Made by a program: the position numbers and the translations under genes. The notes beneath the pieces are model-generated. The model made no database searches and was not told the origin of the DNA. It saw nothing but the letters and a program-made list of their open reading frames with translations. Below, piece after piece: positions 25,123 through 36,800 of a stretch of DNA of 64,000 bases; the first letter of the stretch is position 1; every line of letters begins with the position of its first letter. This DNA is from Littorina saxatilis (Eukaryota > Mollusca > Gastropoda > Littorinimorpha > Littorinidae): assembly GCF_037325665.1 (NCBI RefSeq), contig NC_090251.1, forward strand, positions 21,769,948 through 21,833,947. Direction: 5' to 3'.

Positions 25123-26192
25123 GGTAGGTAGGTATTTGGTGTTTAACGTCGTTTTCAACCACGAAGGTTATATCGCGACGGGGAAAGGGGAGGAGATGGG
25201 ATAGAGCCACTTGTTGTTTCTTGTTCACAAAAGCACTAATAAATAAGAAGAGCAAACGCTCGATCGAGTCACTTTCGCAGTTCTGAATATTATATGAGGC
25301 ATCAGATGGACAGGAAGAAATTGCTATTCACAACACAATACAGATGTAAATAATTTGATGTAAAGAATAATCCTATAAAGTTTGAATCAAATCCGATGAA
25401 TAGTTTCAGAGATATGATATTTCAATTTTTTTCCTTCAAGACATACCTGTGACCTTGAAAAAGGTCAAAGGTCACCAAAGCAGACGTCAAAGTGTAGAGG
25501 TCACTGGGAGTCACGTTCACATAAAATTTGAGCCCGGTCACTTTTATAGTTTCCGAGAAAAGCCCAACGTTAAGTTGTGTGTTGCCGAACAGAAAAGGCT
25601 AGTTATCTCCCTTGTTTTTCTGATAACGTTCGTAAAAGGCTACAGATGTAAATACTTTGATGTAAAGAATAATCCTACAAAGTTTCAATCACATCCGATG
25701 AACTTTGTCAAAGATATAAAATGTCTAATTTTTCCTTTGACGCTGACCTTGAAAAAGGTCAAAGGTCAACGAAACCATCGTTAAAGTGTAGAGGTCATTG
25801 GAGGTCACGACTAAACAAAATATGAGCCGGATCGCTTTGATAGTTTCCGAGAAAAGTCCAACGTTAAGGTGGTGTCTACGGACGGACGGCCGGCCGGCCA
25901 GACGGCCGGCCGGACAGACTAACACTGACCGATTACATAGAGTCACTTTTTCTCAAGTGACTCAAAAAATTGCTCCAGGGGCTTGCAACGTAGTACAATA
26001 TATTACCTTACTGGAAGAATGCAAGTTTCCAGTACAAAGGACTTAACATTTCTTACATACTGCTTGACTAAAATCTTTACAAACAATGACTATATTCTAT
26101 ACAAGAAACACTTAACAAGGGTAAAAAGAGAAACAGAATCCGTTAGTCGCCTCTTACGACATGCTGGGGATTCTTCCCCCTAACCCGCGGGC
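25123..26192 (-). mobile_element. SINE-like element (GCGGGTTAGGGGG head), second copy, with insert
   Basis: Flanked by the 11-base duplication gctaaatattt (25112-25122, 26193-26203). Same head and tail as 10196-11269, without the TTAA MITE, but with a different Helentron-like element (25245-25968) at the same internal site. Confidence 0.85.
25245..25968 (+). mobile_element. Helentron-like element, GAGTCAC family, copy 2
   Basis: AAGAAGAGCAAACGCTC start, body with two AAGGTCAAAGGTCA blocks, GGCCGGCC block, terminal hairpin GAGTCACTTTTTCTCAAGTG and ACTCAAAAA. Inserted in a SINE. Confidence 0.8.
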
Positions 26193-26488
26193 GCTAAATA
26201 TTTCACACAAACCATTGTGAAACACTTTTACACAACAACAACAAAATTATCAGCAATCACTGGCCAACAAGAACACGAAAGGAACACATAAATCTCTTCA
26301 CAATAAAAGAGCAAAAGCAGTGTGAATAAAACGGTAAACAGTAATCATGAGCTGTGTGGAGGAAAGCCTTAGAAGGATAGTGCATGCAGAACACAGCTTT
26401 TATTCATCTTGGTCAAGATTTTATCTTCAACAAATAACACAAAGCATACATTCTGGAATGAAAGTAATGGGAATTATAAAAAGAAAAA

Positions 26489-27243
26489 ACAAGAAGGGCA
26501 AAGCCCATACGACTCACATGCTTTACACATTTTTCCTACCAAAATACATGTGACCTTGAGCCAAGGTCAAGGTCATCCAAGGTCATGCAACACAAAGCTG
26601 TTAATTCAAGACATAGGAAGTACAATGGTGCTTTTTGGCTCTTTCTACCATGAGATATGGTCACTTTTAGTGGTTCACTACCTTATTTTGGTCACATTTC
26701 ATAAGGGTCAAAGTGACCTTGACCTTGATCATATGTGACCAAATGTGTCTCATGATGAAAGCATAACATGTGCCCCACATAATTGTTAAGTTTGAAACAG
26801 TTATCTTCCATAGTTCAGGGTCAAGGTCACTTCAAAATATGTATACAATCCAACTTTGAAGAGCTCCTGTGACCTTGACCTTGAAGCAAGGTAAACCAAA
26901 CTGGTATCAAAAGATGGGGCTTACTTTGCCCTATATATCATATATAGGTGAGGTATTGAATCTCAAAAACTTCAGAGAAAATGGGAAAAATGTGAAAAAT
27001 AGCTGTTTTTTAGGCAACATTTATGGCCCCTGCGACCTTGACCTTGAAGCAAGGTCAAGATGCTATGTATGTTTTTTTGGGGCCTTGTCATCATACACCA
27101 TCTTGCCAAATTTGGTACTGATAGACTGAATAGTGTCCAAGAAATATCCAACGTTAAAGTTTTCCGGACGGACGGACGGACGGACGGACGGACGACTCGG
27201 GTGAGTACATAGACTCACTTTTGCTTCGCATGTGAGTCAAAAA
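26489..27243 (+). mobile_element. Helentron-like element, GACTCAC family rich in TGACCTTGACCTTG
   Basis: AACAAGAAGGGCAAAGCCC (hairpin), GACTCAC box, body with several tgaccttgaccttga stretches, (ACGG)n block at 27165-27193, terminal hairpin GACTCAC...GTGAGTC and CAAAAA. The same blueprint as the GAGTCAC family with a different body. Confidence 0.75.
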
Positions 27244-27949
27244 ACTCTTCAACAGTGGTAGAAGGCCATATGTAAGATTCTTGATCTTTTTCACAAACAG
27301 ACAAAAGCCCAAAATAGATTCTGACACGGTACATGTCTATCCCAATAACAATACAATCTGATTATAAAATTCATTGTCACAATAACAAGCTCAAAATGCT
27401 TAAAAGTGCTGTCCAGATTTGTACGGTGCACTAAAATGTTCCCAGCAGTCAAATCCGAAGTCCTTTGAAGCCTTTCTGAACCCAAAATCACTTTCCATTC
27501 TATGCTGGTTTTGAAGATAAATACAAGTTAAACCTGACTTTGACAACTGCTTGAGCATCAAGTTAAAAAAAAACCACTCCCTAAGAACACAAGACCAAGG
27601 ACAATCATATATGGTCCATTCATAACCGAGACAGAAATATAGCTTAAATGATCAAAAACTTAAGCTGACAGAACTTCTAACATTTAAAGCAAATAAAAAC
27701 AGAACATTTCCGATATATGAGTGAACTAAAAATGTCCATTATTCTACCAGAAAAAAAACTAAATAAAAAAAAAACGTCAACCAGTCAGCTGTACCACGAT
27801 TGACTGTATTTGACAGGTGTGGGTTTTTATCTCAAGAAGACAAGTCATTATCTCAGTGGTGTTGACACAGTATCACTGTTTGGGGCACTACCATTTTGTT
27901 TGTACTTTTTGAGCCTACCCTGGACCTAAGGTGTTGCTAGCCTAGGTAG

Positions 27950-28430
27950 GGCAGGTGCTGTTTCAATGCCTTTACTCTGGGGCCAGGCTACCTCCAAATC
28001 AGTAGCGGGGCGACCATCCCCAACCCAGCGGGTCACAGGTGGTGGATAGTGAACGGCCCTTAGCTATAGGGGTTAGCTGCGAATAAACTAGCTTTAGCAA
28101 ATAAGCAGTCCCGAACCAACTGGCGATGTTCCTACCAGGACGAGGTGGGGTAGAGGGTGACTCCGCTACTTCTACAAAATGCCTTACATGTCCATTGACA
28201 GGCTCATCATGGCGATTCAGAGCCGGCATAAAAGCTCTAGCTACGGGGAAGGACACCCGGAAAAACAAACCCGGGCAGACGTTGCTCGTCAGCTTTGGTC
28301 GGCAAATCGTCTACCTGAAGGAAACAGGGATAATTAGAAAACCAGGAGAGCTGAAGACGGAGGTACTAGGCCATTGGCGCTCTTTAGACAACCATGGTAC
28401 CACGCATCTACACACGAAATGATGTTGTCA
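27950..28430 (+). repeat. Possible LINE 5'-region fragment
   Basis: GC-rich island with phrases such as aacccagcgggtcacaggtg and caccaggacgaggtggggta-like text that look like the 5' leader of a non-LTR element. No reverse transcriptase is seen. Identification is from style only. Confidence 0.3.
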
Positions 28431-28439
28431 GATCACACA

Positions 28440-30230
28440 CGTACACACACAATGCCTTTAATAAAACATGTCAACACCCAGAATGGTAGAAAACCTCACA
28501 ACTAACTATGCTGGGGCAAAACCTCAAAGCCTCACCATTGCTCACAGCTGTTCGGAAATCACTCTCAGTCTCAGGTTTTTGTATGGGTTGTTAAAGAGTT
28601 GTTTCTCTAGGGAACATCGAGGCATGCTTTCCTTCCTGACATTCTTTGCCAATCACTAAGCGAGTAGCTTGTCTCGACACATGGTTGGCTGACAAAAATG
28701 TGGAGCTAAGCCTCCAGCTAGTAATTGGCCTATGATATCACGTGGGAAAAGCTTGCCTCAATGTTTCTAACAGAAATAACTCTGTCAAAACCCATACAGA
28801 GTTATTTTCGGCAGAGTTATTTTCGAACATCGTTTATTGCGGACCGAAACATATCCGCTACCAACTGTACACTACAAGGCATTCACTTTAAACATTGCAA
28901 CCTTTCCAGGGGGACAAAATGCAGGCAACAAGAGAAAACCACCTGCATCAATTTACAAACTGAAGTCAACGGCCAAAGATTCCTACTGTGCCCAGCAAGC
29001 AGCATGGTTGGGTATGTGTCCAAGTGGAAGGATGCTGTTACCCCGTGTGACAGCCTGGATAGATCTGGGGTCGTCTACATCATACTGGACATAGACAGGA
29101 AGGAATCCTAATCACAGTTAAATCATGCAAAACAACTCGGCAATGTAACATTTCCCAATGAACGGCAGTCACATCACATACATATGAACGTGTTTCTCAA
29201 CAATTTTCAGTCAGGATAATTCCCGACCATGCCACAAAGTCCTAATAAGCAATTACAGTATGTTGCTGAACTGATAAATGTCGGCCTTAATTCTTCTGGA
29301 AAGAACTTCAGGAGATACATGTAAATCACAAAGAAATGAAAACAAATCCTGAACAAATACAGTTTTCAGCAAATAAAATCACCAAAAAAAAGATACTGAT
29401 CATTTTATTCAACGCAGACAACATTACACTTTACGGTCTTTATGCTGTTTTCTCCTAAAACCCTATCACGCTAATCGTAACACTGTCATTATCTCGACTC
29501 TACCGGGGCTGATACATCAAACAACATCCTTAAAAGTTTAGATCTAGGCACACTGGAACATGGTAAATAACACTTACAAATCACCAGGTTATTCAACAAA
29601 AATCACATGTATTTTGCAGGAAAACTTTTGCTGTTCAGTTTAATGACGGATTAAATTTGTTCTATCTCCAGTTCTTCGAACATGTTCACGTTAAGTTAAT
29701 TAACTTTATCAAGATCACAAGAAGATGTACTTATGACAACCCTTCACTGTACCTTTCCATACCTTGTCAGCTTTTGATTCAATTTTGTATCATTAAAAGC
29801 AAAGTTTGTGAATCTAAATGCTTCCATTGGTTAAACATTTTCTAGTTATTTAAAAACAACAACTTTTGATCACACTTGGGGTGAAATGACAGGCACTGTC
29901 ACTTGTCAGTTTAATGTAACGATGGTGCCCTCATCTGTTAATTATTCTTCTGATCTGATCTTCTTCCTTTTATTTCTCATCTTAACAATATACATGTGCT
30001 GAAATAACACGTTGAAAATGGTGGCCTCACAATACAAATATGACACATATAGGCAATTAAAGTTGACACACAATTCAAATTTGGGCCCAGACACCAGCTT
30101 CTTCTTTCAATCATTAACTTACAAATCAGGACTGTCACGCAGATCAAACGTCTCTTTCTCCTGGAATCACAGTGTTCAAAACTGATTGTCCCAAGACGAG
30201 AAATTAATCAGAAACGTGGTGCACAACAGC
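28440..30230. other. Gene-free AT-rich stretch
   Basis: No exon, repeat family or RNA gene recognised. Short open frames here (for example 28725-29111) show no domain and look like chance. Confidence 0.5.
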
Positions 30231-30236
30231 TTTATT
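30231..30236 (-). promoter_or_regulatory. Candidate poly(A) signal of the DD-SEFIR gene
   Basis: AATAAA on the minus strand (TTTATT on plus), about 205 bases after the TGA at 30441. It is a reasonable 3'-end signal. A longer 3' UTR is possible. Confidence 0.5.
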
Positions 30237-30440
30237 TTGCACCCACAGTCAACACAAAGAAGCAGGCGTAGCCAGCCTGACTGAGCACCTTGTCAACTCT
30301 TCACAGTCCAGCCAACTCAAGATTTCCATACTGCACATGCCCTATGTACTTCAATATCTCCTTTTCCCCATTCTCTTCACTCTCTTCAACAAGGCATGAG
30401 AACTTGTAACTGTTACCACGAAATGAGCCACTCTCAGCCC

Positions 30441-30812
30441 TCAGTGAACCCCGTTGACCTTGAGAGCAAGGTGACCTTTCTGGGGAGATGCCCTTGACCT
30501 CTGTTTGATGCGATCTTCGGGCTTGGTAAGCATCCAGAGCAGGTCCTTGTACTGCCGCGGCCAGTGGTAGGTGAGGTGACTGGTCAGCCAGGAGGGGCCA
30601 GCGTCACAAGACGCTCCCTCCATGTAGAGAGGAACAAAGCGAGAGCAGCGGCCCGTGGTGTGATACTCCTCTTCCATCAGGTGAAAAATGTAGGCAGCTT
30701 GCAGCGTGCCTTTGCTGGCCCTGCTGCCTGCACCGTGGGATCGCCCATTCTTTTCTGTCCCTTGAATGTCCCGCAAGTAAGCCGAGGATAGGCAAACCAC
30801 CACAAAGTCTGC
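30441..30812 (-). CDS. DD-SEFIR gene exon 6: SEFIR C-terminal half and stop
   Basis: Acceptor tttgcag, then ADFVVVCLSSAYLRDIQGTE, a long helix TLQAAYIFHLMEEEYHTTG, RFVPLYMEG, WLTSHLTYHWPRQYKDLLWM, and a short basic tail ending VNGVH and TGA. The order of strand, helix and HxYxWP-like motif matches Act1 SEFIR (RFIPVLFP, THVYSWPKNKKNILLRLL). Confidence 0.92.
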   Translation of the reverse strand, partial: ADFVVVCLSSAYLRDIQGTEKNGRSHGAGSRASKGTLQAAYIFHLMEEEYHTTGRCSRFVPLYMEGASCDAGPSWLTSHLTYHWPRQYKDLLWMLTKPEDRIKQRSRASPQKGHLALKVNGVH

Positions 30813-33800
30813 CTGCAAACACACAAGGTAACATTTCTGCATATGGTCAGTGGCTGTCATTTGTTGCTTTTGGTGCTACGGTTCTTTTTTTCCCTTTTTA
30901 ATACATATAAGAAAGGCTCTCTATAATGAAAATCGGACAAACCTGATAATAAACAAGTCGCGAAAGGCAAAAATACAACATTTAGTCAAGCTCAGTCGAA
31001 CTCAAAGAATGAAACTGAACGCATTTCATTTTTTCCGCAAGACCGTACACTCGTAGCATCGTCTGTCCACCGCTCGTGGCAAAGGCGGTGAAATTAACAA
31101 TCCAGATAATTATATGTTTTTGGAATCCGAAAATGATGAACAATACGATAAACGTATTTTTGGATCGTTTTATAAAAAAATAATTTTAATTACAATTTTC
31201 AGATTTTTAATGACCAAAGTCATTAATTAAATTTTAAGCCTCCAAGCTGAAATGCAATACCAAAGTCCGGCCTTCGTCAAAGATTGTTTTGCCAAAATTT
31301 CAATCAATTTTATTGAAAAATGAGGGTGTGACAAGTGCCGCCTCAACTTTTACAAAATGCCGGATATGACGTCATCAAAGACATTTATCGAAAAAATAAA
31401 ACAAATGTCCGGGGATATCATTCCCAGGAACTCTCATGTCAAATTTCATAAAGATCGGTCCAGTAGTTTAGTCTGAATCGCTCTACACACACACACAGAC
31501 AGACAGACACACACACACACATACACCACGACCCTCGTCTCGATTCCCCCCTCTATGTTAAAACATTTAGTCAAAACTTGACTAAATGTAAAAAAAAGAA
31601 ACACCTTTGCAAAGACTTTTTCAGATAAGATATATCTACAATCACTCAAGATTCATCGACCAAAAAATGCTAGCTGCCAGCTCCTTGCAGCAATACTGCA
31701 AAATGGTGTCCGTTGTTTGGGGCAAGACGCACAGTAAAAGGTTGCCACCAACATCTCAACTTGGGTACAGTACAACTACAAAGAAAATCCCTCTAATACA
31801 GATTAATCCAGTCCATGCTTGTTCTTCTTCCATATTGTTTTGTTTGAAAAGTGGAAATAAAGCAAGGTACGACCAAGCTGGCCATTTTTCATTTGTTGCC
31901 ACACAAGATTTAATTTATTTGTTCCCCTCTTTCCTTTTTTATTTACCCTCTGCCTGTTCTTGACTTATTTATGAATATGAGAGTCAATGTGTGAGTGTGT
32001 GTGTGTGTGTGTAACATGTGTTTGTGCATGTGTTACAAGTGTGTGTGTGTCTCCATGCATGCATTCATACGTGTGTGTGCATTTGTTTGTGCGTGCATGC
32101 GTAAGGTGCGAGAGTGTTAACTTTCTCGGGGCGGGGATAAGATCAGAAATGGACACACCTACCTCTTTGAACTTGCGGGAGCACCAGTCCCTAGAAGCCT
32201 GAATCTGGTCGGGAGAGTCTTGATGAGAACTGACATCCACGCAGCAAGAAAAGCCATTGCGATCCAGACAGTGGCACAGACTCAGGACTTGTGTCCTATG
32301 ATGCTTGCTGTCACTGGAGTACGTCACAAACACCTTGATGTGTCGGAACGCTGAAACAGGAATGACTGCATGTTAGATGACAGTAAAACATGAAAACGTG
32401 AAGGAAGAGGTATGGTTTTACATCACTCTATGGTAATGCGTATCTGCAAATGCTGGGCACAGTAACCAAAAATTTGAGATTGTACACAGATCAAGACGAA
32501 CAACCGTCGAGGTGAACAATGACTGTCTAGAGCTTTGTGAAATATCATATTTTGGTCGAAAATACAAATAAAATTTTTGGGTAGAATTTCTTCTTTTTTT
32601 TACGATTGAACGCACACAACCATGCACTCGTTTGTAATCTCGACCAGTCGCCTAAATGTGAGTTTTATTTGACCTCTGACGTCACTTGGCTCAAAGAAGG
32701 GAAATCCAGTGTTGAATTGATACACTCAAAGATAATTTCCTTGTAGCAGAAGGGAATTCTTTGTCTTAATCAGTTACCAAAAATAAAGCAGGTTATGTTG
32801 CTGGGGGGTGGGGGGTTACTTACTCACTCGCTTTCTTACCTTTCTTAAACTCCTCCACCTTCATGTCGATAGGGACTGACGTGGTTTTGGTCAGCACACC
32901 TGGCTGACGACTGCGAACTTGCTCCAAGGTGGCACCACCAGTCTGGGGCTTGACACGCATGGGGAATGTTTCGGCGCCCACAGGGGTCCGCGACTTGCCG
33001 CTGGATGAGCTGGTCCCGCTGCGATTGCTCTCCACGGAGAAGAGACAGGAGGGATTGGCCTCTCCCCGCTCTCGCTTGACCTGTCGTGTGCCATTACCGC
33101 GCGGGTTGGCGTTGGACTCTTCTATCTTCTGTTCGGCCACCATGGTGGTGTACTTGCGGTCAGGCTTGTAGTAGCTGGGCAGGTTGGACAAGGTCTCCAG
33201 CTGTTTGAGAGAGGACGGGTTGTCCTTTTGGCTCCCTGTCCCTGTGGCCAGGCGGGCCTTGGCCGCCCAGTTGGCCATGTCCTCTGACCCTTCGCTGTAC
33301 AAGCGGCTGTTGGGAGACGTGACGGTGTTGACGAAGGGCTGCTTGGCGTTGCACTCTTCCGAAACCTGGCGCGCCACGTTGAGGGCCGGCAGGCGGGAGC
33401 TGGAGTCCGAGGACGACAGTTCCTCCAGGCTGGTGGAGGGCGTGTCCTCACCCACGTCCATGGAAACCAGACCCTCCCCTCGGGCGATGGCTGTGGGCAG
33501 GGACGCTGGCTCTTCTCTCCTCCCCACATCCAGATCCATGCTCTCATTGTTGGCGCTGAAGGAATGAAAGCCCCTGTGGAGGTGGCTCTCGGCATCCTGA
33601 TGCACCGTCATGCTGTCGTGGATGCCGCGGCTGTAGGGTGCATGCAGGTCTGAGTATTGCCGCTGTGGCATGTGGGGGCCGGAGAGAGCTTGAGGGTGGG
33701 GGTGCTGCAGCAAGAGAGGCCTGCTGCCGTTGTGGGGGGAGGAGGAAGCGGGGTTGTAATACTCCCTACCCCCACTTCCGTGCATCTTGTAGTTGGGCTC

Positions 33801-36800
33801 CGGGCTGATGTTGTAGTTGAATGACATGTGAGATCGCTGGGATTGGGGATGCATGAGGGGGGAGTATGGCACTGGCGGGGTGTGGCAGTGTGCATTCCCC
33901 ACATGGGGGCAGCAGCAGCCCCCTGACGCCATGCTGCACTGCAGCTGGGGGTGATGGTGGGGGTGGCAGGGGGAACAGCTGCCGGTGCCGTGCTGGTTGC
34001 TGCATGTCAGGGGTGTTGGGGACCCAAGGCAGCGACAACCTCCCTGAAACCATCACAATCAGCCATCAGGACATGGTAACACCACAAGATTCATCTGTTT
34101 TGCTATGCCATTCAATCCAAACACAACAGACCAATAGTCTAAAATTCACACTGAAACCTGAGGTGAGTGCAACCAATATCCTTGCATACCAGCTGCTGTC
34201 TTCAAAATAATTGTAAAATTCACAGCTTCTCAGCCACTTTTGGAAGCAATACTTTAAACACTCACACACACACAAACAAATTCATACAAATACCACCCCT
34301 TATACACAATCACACACACACACATACGCGCACACATGCACTCATGCACGCGCACACACACACACACACACGATAAAATACATGCACCTACTTCTGATAA
34401 GATAACTAATGCATGTGTTGCTGCCATATTCAGAAGAAATACACACACACACACGCAACATGAATAGATCAAGCATAGTGACCTGTGTCATGTTGGTGAC
34501 ACAGGGGTCATCCCCTTCCACAGCCTCCATGCTGGGTTTCATTAGCTCAAGCTCAAAACGCGTTTCAATATCTGAAACAAGCAAACAAGTGTAATTACTA
34601 TCACACAGTCTTGACTTAATTCATTAACAAAACAGAGAAAGAAAGGAACACACACCAACACACACACACACACACACACTAACACCCACTAGTACACTCA
34701 CACACACACACACACACAGCAACATTACCCACTTCCAGCCATCATCATCAGACCTACGGAATTCTTTTCTTCTTCTTCTTCTTCTTCAGCATTCCAGAAT
34801 TGTCTGGTTACGTGTGAGCTCGTTTGCCCATTTGGGTTCCCCAAACTATACTCTGAGAGCACAGTCAGCTTCACTCCGCTTTCCTTGAGTAGGCATGCTG
34901 GGTATTTTCGTGTTTCCATAACCCACCGAACTCCGACATGGATTACAGGATCTTTTCCGTGCGCACTTGGTCTTGTGCTTGCGTGTACACACGAAAGGGG
35001 TTAAGTCACTAGCAGGTCGGCACATAAGTTGACCTGGGAGATCGGAAAAATCTCCACTCTTCACCCACCAGGCGGCAGCGACCGGGATTCGAACTCACGA
35101 CCTCCCAATTAGGAGGCCGACGTCTTACCACCACACCACTGCGCCTGTCGAACTCTTTTCAAAATATATGCCTCATTCTTCCATAGAATTTGAGAAAAAA
35201 CAAATCTTTAAAATTAAAGCACTATAAAAACAGACTGAAAGAAACACTCACAATTTGGTAGTATGAGTTTGTACAGCAGAGTAAACATACCCATCACAGA
35301 TAATTATATTGTAAAGTTCACTGCCCAATACAGATATGTTATAAAATTCTACACTCAACACCAGCGATGATCATCACCAACATCACCAAAACCTACACAT
35401 ATCAACCTCGAACAATCACTGACCTGGAACAGCGTCCAGAAGAATCTGCAAGGCATCGTCGCGGTTCATTTGTTTCAAGGCCTTGGCAACGCTGTTGACT
35501 GAAGCGTTTTTCTTGGGCAGGTAATTGGTGAAGAGAGCCTCTGTGCTGCTGGGCTTCTTACTGTTTTCTAGCAGCTGAAACAACAACACAGATTTAACAC
35601 GGCTAAAGACAAAATTAACATGGCGAAAGACAAAATGAACACGGCTAAAGACAAAATGAATATGGCTAAAAACAAACTTAACATGGCTAAAGACAAAATT
35701 AACACGACTAAACACAAAATTAATATGGCCAAAGACAAAATGTCGGATTAAAATCTATGTGGCTTTACGCCCATCAATGTTGTTTCTTTGCATTTTAAAC
35801 ACTTGAGATTCTGCAGATGTGGAATACATGTTCCACGTTAGAGGAAATGCCTCTAATAATAAATAAAGAGCATTTTAATGACCTACCCTAATCCAATGCA
35901 GTCAGTCATCTTTTGCTTTGTCTATTATCACAAATGTTCACTTTTGTGTGTGTATTTTGTTGGTTTTACGTTAATTCTCTGCTGTGCTTGTGACATCTTT
36001 CTCACTTATAAATTGTTCTTTCTATGATTCTTCTACTTGATTTCTTCAATTTTACCTTTAGGGCAAGAACAAAAATCAAATATTTCTGTTACCCAAACCG
36101 ACCCTAGTTTTTCCACCCAATCCTACAATTTGTTTGGACCCTTAAACATTCTTTTAAAAATGACAAAACTTGTTTTTGCAGACTTTACAAGGAAAGTTAC
36201 TCTTCTCCCACATCTACGGGACATAGCTTGCACAATTTCTGGCCAATAAAAAGACACATGCACCTGTGTTGATAAAAAAATAAAATTAAACAAGAGGCGA
36301 AGCCTTCAAGGCTCACGTAAGAAATAGACAAACAGTAACACAAACTCAATCACTCCGTCACACATACACACCCACACACACAGTAAGCTTAGGTGACACT
36401 GTGCAAGAAAGAGAGACACTAGATCTAGATCTGTCTGTCTGCATGTAGCCTACTGCTACTTACAGGGACACGACTGCCAAATAGTCTCGGCCCGCTCAAA
36501 ATAACAATGACCGAGACCACACACACCACGCGAGAGAGAAAGACTACAGGGAGGCATGCCGTCATGATGCATTAATTGACGTCAAACACTTTTGACCGTG
36601 ACGTAATCTTATGCGAGCTTTATCCATAGTCTTGGATAACCACTCACACATAGACTCGGAAATGTTAAAGTTTCTACCACAGACATACACACACACGCAC
36701 GCACACACACACACACACGCACAAACGCACAGACAGACAAAGTTACGATCGCATAGGCTACACTTCGTGAGCCAAAAAACCAACAACATTACCGACGCTA

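Noticed and set aside
26530-27100. Clustered TGACCTTGACCTTG words as a true enhancer
   Set aside because: They belong to a dispersed repeat body; sequence alone cannot show regulatory function, so only a finding is reported.
28837-29094. 85-codon frame at 28837-29094 as a conserved small gene
   Set aside because: No start context, domain or splice partner; two overlapping frames are equally open.
31965-32333. Single-exon reading of the SEFIR box 1 region to 31965
   Set aside because: Beyond 32163 the frame runs into a CA/GT microsatellite; the gtaggt donor at 32162 gives a correct join to exon 6.
33122-33595. Long open frames overlapping DD-SEFIR exon 4 on both strands (for example 33122-33595 minus, 33184-33567 plus)
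   Set aside because: They are shadows of the GC-rich exon 4 reading frame, with no domain and biased Pro/Arg/Trp composition.
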